From contig CM047814.1 of assembly GCA_026214975.1 (NCBI GenBank), forward strand, positions 17,321,541 through 17,385,540: a stretch of DNA of 64,000 bases, written 5' to 3'. The notes beneath the pieces were generated by a model. The model made no database searches. It was given only the letters and a program-made list of their open reading frames with translations, and had not been told where the DNA came from. The translations under genes and the position numbers were made by a program. How positions within the stretch are numbered: position 1 is the first letter of the stretch; each line of letters opens with the position of its first letter. Origin of the DNA: Gentiana macrophylla (lineage: Eukaryota; Streptophyta; Magnoliopsida; Gentianales; Gentianaceae). This document shows, one piece after another, positions 60,832-64,000 of this stretch.

Positions 60832-61640
60832 AAGGAGGAGTTTTTATTTTTATTTTATAGATATATAGGAAAAGGGTGTATTTGGAAAGTTATATAGATT
60901 TTGTCCTGATTAATTAGCAATGTCCTTGCATCCTGATTTTTTAATTAATTTGTCCTTCCTGCCAATAACCTATTGAATTAGGGGAGGCGCATTTTGTAAG
61001 TATATATTTATCAAGAAATTAGTTTGCTTGGATAATTATATGACATGTGATTAATTGTTTATTTGTTAAATAATTAACTGGAAAAATATTAGATTGATCC
61101 TTAAATATTCTAGATTTGTTCTAGATTATTCTAGGAGCATCTTTTATTTAATAAGGATTATTATAATTGATTTTGTATTAATTATTAAATCCTTGGAGGA
61201 CTAGGATTTCTCTCCTATATAAAGATAGCTCTCCTAAATCCTACACAACATGAAAAACACGCCATATACACAATTATAATAGGGAGATGTCGACTTCCTA
61301 TTAGGGTTTCGAGTTGGGAAAATCTTCGGGATTTTCCGGGTAGCATATCAAGGAGGTCAAGCATCAAGGATCGATATCCACTGGTCGTTGCTTGGAGATA
61401 CACATCGAAAGACTGTGGCATCTCAACCGAGGAACCGGGTTTTGTCAATCGTTAAGTTTTCGGTGATGGATTCTCGGTGAATCCCACCTTAAACCGGAAC
61501 GAGATTGCGGGTTTGTTCCGTAGTGTCTACGGGAAAGTTTGACAATTTAAGAAATCGGAAAATCATGATACATGGGTTCGGAAATGGTCTAACCATGGTT
61601 GGGTAAGTTCAACTGAGCTACGGCTCGATCGACTCACCCT
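60832..61640 (+). other. Possible LTR/leader of an unidentified retroelement
   Basis: An AT-rich part with ctcctatataaag (TATA-like, about 61212-61224) is followed by leader-like text: atatccactggtcgttgctt, gactgtggcatctcaaccga. This resembles copia LTR/leader regions. No partner LTR, primer site or coding domain is in the window, so this stays tentative. Confidence 0.35.
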
Positions 61641-64000
61641 CCACGTGTGATGTTTGCACGGGGGTTCGGCAAGACTTAGCATATCCGACAAGCCTTTACG
61701 GCTAAACGAGGCTTCTCTTAGCCGGATCCGACCGACAGTTACGTATGTTCCAACGAATAAGACGGGTAGGCTTGCCTACATTACCGACACCATTCGGGTA
61801 CATAATTTGTTGTTTCTTAAAATATTGTCAAGTCCAAAACCGCGATCAGTAAACCCACCACTTTTTTCAAAATATTGAGTGGGAGCGGGGAAGGCGACAG
61901 CCGACCCCACGGCCTCTACTATAGATGCAAGCAAGTGAGAAAATTGTGACGCCTCGTGCCGCTTTGATTTCGGCCCCCTTCGGATGGTGTTCACCACTAT
62001 CAAAATTCAAGGCTTGGTCTCCGAAAGGATAGGATCTTGAGGACTCATCGGGTCACTGACCTGCCCTACGTAGGCATACTCGGGGCGTACTTAAAAGTCT
62101 GATATAGTAGGTCACACTCATCAGGATATTTTAGGAAATATCTTGGCTGAAAAAAGGAAGGTAATCGACGATTAAAGTATGGGATGTACGATTCCCATGA
62201 GATGTTTGATTCTCAAAGTTTAATCATCGAGAGAGATTGTCTCAGTTTAACCCTCATCGTGCTGATACCGACCCCCTAGGCGGCGGTACGATGTGAGGTT
62301 AAATCCTTGGAATGGTAGGATAGACTTTTACAGTTTATAATTCCTAAAAATTTATCTAGTTGTGTATGTATGATTTTTTTTTTGTCAATTTTGTTTACAA
62401 CTATCATCTCTAGGCTACTAAACTGCTAGTGTAATGACTTCGTTAAAAGTGGAAAGTAACAAGAACCTTGAACTCATTGAAGAATGCAATTAAATTTCGG
62501 AAGAGATATTCCTCTTGAGCCTTTAAATCTTAAGTGACATTGTATAGGTATGTCACTGCTGTCACTCGTGTTGAACGAGAGGCGCACTTAGTTCAAAGAT
62601 GATGTAGGACTATATAAAATTCTATTAGTGAATTTTAATTGTAAGAGTAATCACAAAAGAAATTTCTAATTGAAAAAATTGGAAAATCATAAATAAAGTG
62701 TTGCTAGTTAGATGGTATTTGGAACCGATAAACTAATGGGAGCTTTATTCTTATGATTTGTTGTTTTTCTGAATCATTAGAAATGTGTAAGAGACTGCAC
62801 AAGAGTTTTTCCATTCCTGGAAAAACGTGAACAAAGCATTACTAGTTAGACGGTATTTGGAACCGATAAACTAGTGGGAGCTTAGTTCTGGTGATTTTCT
62901 AATCTCTGAAAAATCATAAATAAAGTATTGCTAGTTAGACGGTATTTGGAACCGATAAACTAGTGGGAGCTTTAACCTTATGATTTGTTGATTTATTAGA
63001 AAAATCAAATAGTCCAAACGAGTAACACTATCATTAGACATCCCACAGTTCACGAGTAGTGTCTACTCAAATGAACTGCTAGTTCAAGACTATTTCCACA
63101 TAAGGAAAGTCAAGAATGGGAAAGAATGTATATACGTGTTAGTCATCTAAACTAAGTAGTTTTAAGGCTAAACCGGAATGTTAATAAATAGAAAATCAGA
63201 GGATAAGGAAAGTGATTTCGGATCACTGACCAATGCTTCCTTAACGATTTCCTCGAAAGCTAAGTTCTTTGGAAGAACAAGGTAGCTATGCATTAAACGA
63301 TAAATAGAGTAGACAATAGGCGTTATTTCACTAGAATAATAGGGAGTGATATAAGGAAATGAATTTTGATTCAATCCTTAAATATCACGAGAAAATTTAT
63401 TTTTCTGTTTTCAGATTCGTTGGAACGAATGGATTCACTTTCAAATTCGATAATTTGTTTGTCTTATAGAAAGTGAATATGACATTTGTAGCACGAATCC
63501 AAGACACGGACTTTTGTTTGATAAATTCAGAACCTCTAAGAAATGCTGAAAATTTATATGTAACACATTTTAAACTATTAAAGGCAAAAAGGTTTTTGAA
63601 TTTAGACAAACACTTCTTCATACTCTATTAATTATTGCATATTTCCTAAAGACAAGATCTGAAGACTGGCTTAGGGTGATTCCTATCTCCCAGTCAAGGA
63701 ACACTGTCTCAAAAGGAACAATGACTAAGCTTCCTTTCAATCGGGAAAGGGTAATAGATTTAAAGAAGTAACATAGCTTGTTCATAATGACCTTCGGGGT
63801 CTTGTGAAAGATACAAGTTAGAAGGAGTTTCTGAGTAGTGACATCTCGTCAAACAACTACTCGAAACGCCAGTAATATTATCTAAAATATTTGGAGGTAT
63901 CTCTGATTTCACCAGAGATAGAGTATTCCATGCTCAGTAATAGGCCATAGCATAGTCTTGGGACTGATGCTCGGCCTGCCTCCCAGTGGAATTTATCCAC
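61641..64000. other. Unassigned repeat-like DNA to window end
   Basis: No domain could be read in any frame. It contains the repeat at 62690-62985 described separately. The region continues beyond the window. Confidence 0.35.
62690..62985 (+). repeat. Triplicated unit with ggtatttggaaccgataaac
   Basis: Three copies (about 62702, 62843 and 62930) of tgctagttaga.ggtatttgg followed by aaccgataaact and gggagctt, each linked to an aaaatcataaataaag-like stretch. Spacings are about 141 and 87 bases. Confidence 0.8.

Overview
The window is nuclear DNA of a flowering plant, most likely a eudicot. It has intron-split genes with GT..AG junctions, long AT-rich spacers, plant-type LTR retrotransposons, MITEs and a tRNA-derived SINE. 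No rRNA or tRNA gene, CRISPR array or bacterial-style operon was seen. One run of 100 N (10904-11003) is an assembly gap.

Layout. 1-11.4 kb is intergenic DNA with small MITEs and one decayed Ty1/copia element (3313-8080). 11.4-27.8 kb is the gene island: a group-1 LEA gene (+), a CCCH zinc-finger/KH RNA-binding gene (-, with transposon debris in its second intron), dihydroorotase (+) and the SMC5/6 subunit NSE4 (-, tail to tail with dihydroorotase). 28.7-30.1 kb carries an inverted pair of an unrecognised coding-like segment. 30.1-33.4 kb and 39.0-43.2 kb are two copies, in the same orientation, of a cyclin-L gene including its 5'UTR intron and flank. Between them lies a roughly 1 kb-armed inverted repeat whose left arm was later split by a 2.2 kb solo LTR. 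A 0.5 kb G-rich GT minisatellite sits in the flank of the second copy. 43.6-59.9 kb is one large Athila-like Ty3/gypsy element with 2.1 kb LTRs. It has two extra, related-looking ORF remnants downstream of integrase, each preceded by a promoter-like module resembling the one in the LTR. 60-64 kb holds a minisatellite, a GC-rich possible exon and unassigned repeat DNA.

The cellular genes do not form a pathway. They cover desiccation protection (LEA), RNA binding (C3H/KH), pyrimidine synthesis (dihydroorotase), genome maintenance (NSE4) and splicing-linked transcription (cyclin L). The LEA-C3H/KH neighbourhood matches, from memory, the adjacent Arabidopsis pair At5g06760/At5g06770.

Several genes that otherwise look sound carry isolated single-base frame errors: three in the C3H gene, two in dihydroorotase and two in cyclin-L copy B. 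NSE4 and LEA read perfectly. Either some genes are decaying or the assembly has uncorrected indels; read data would decide.
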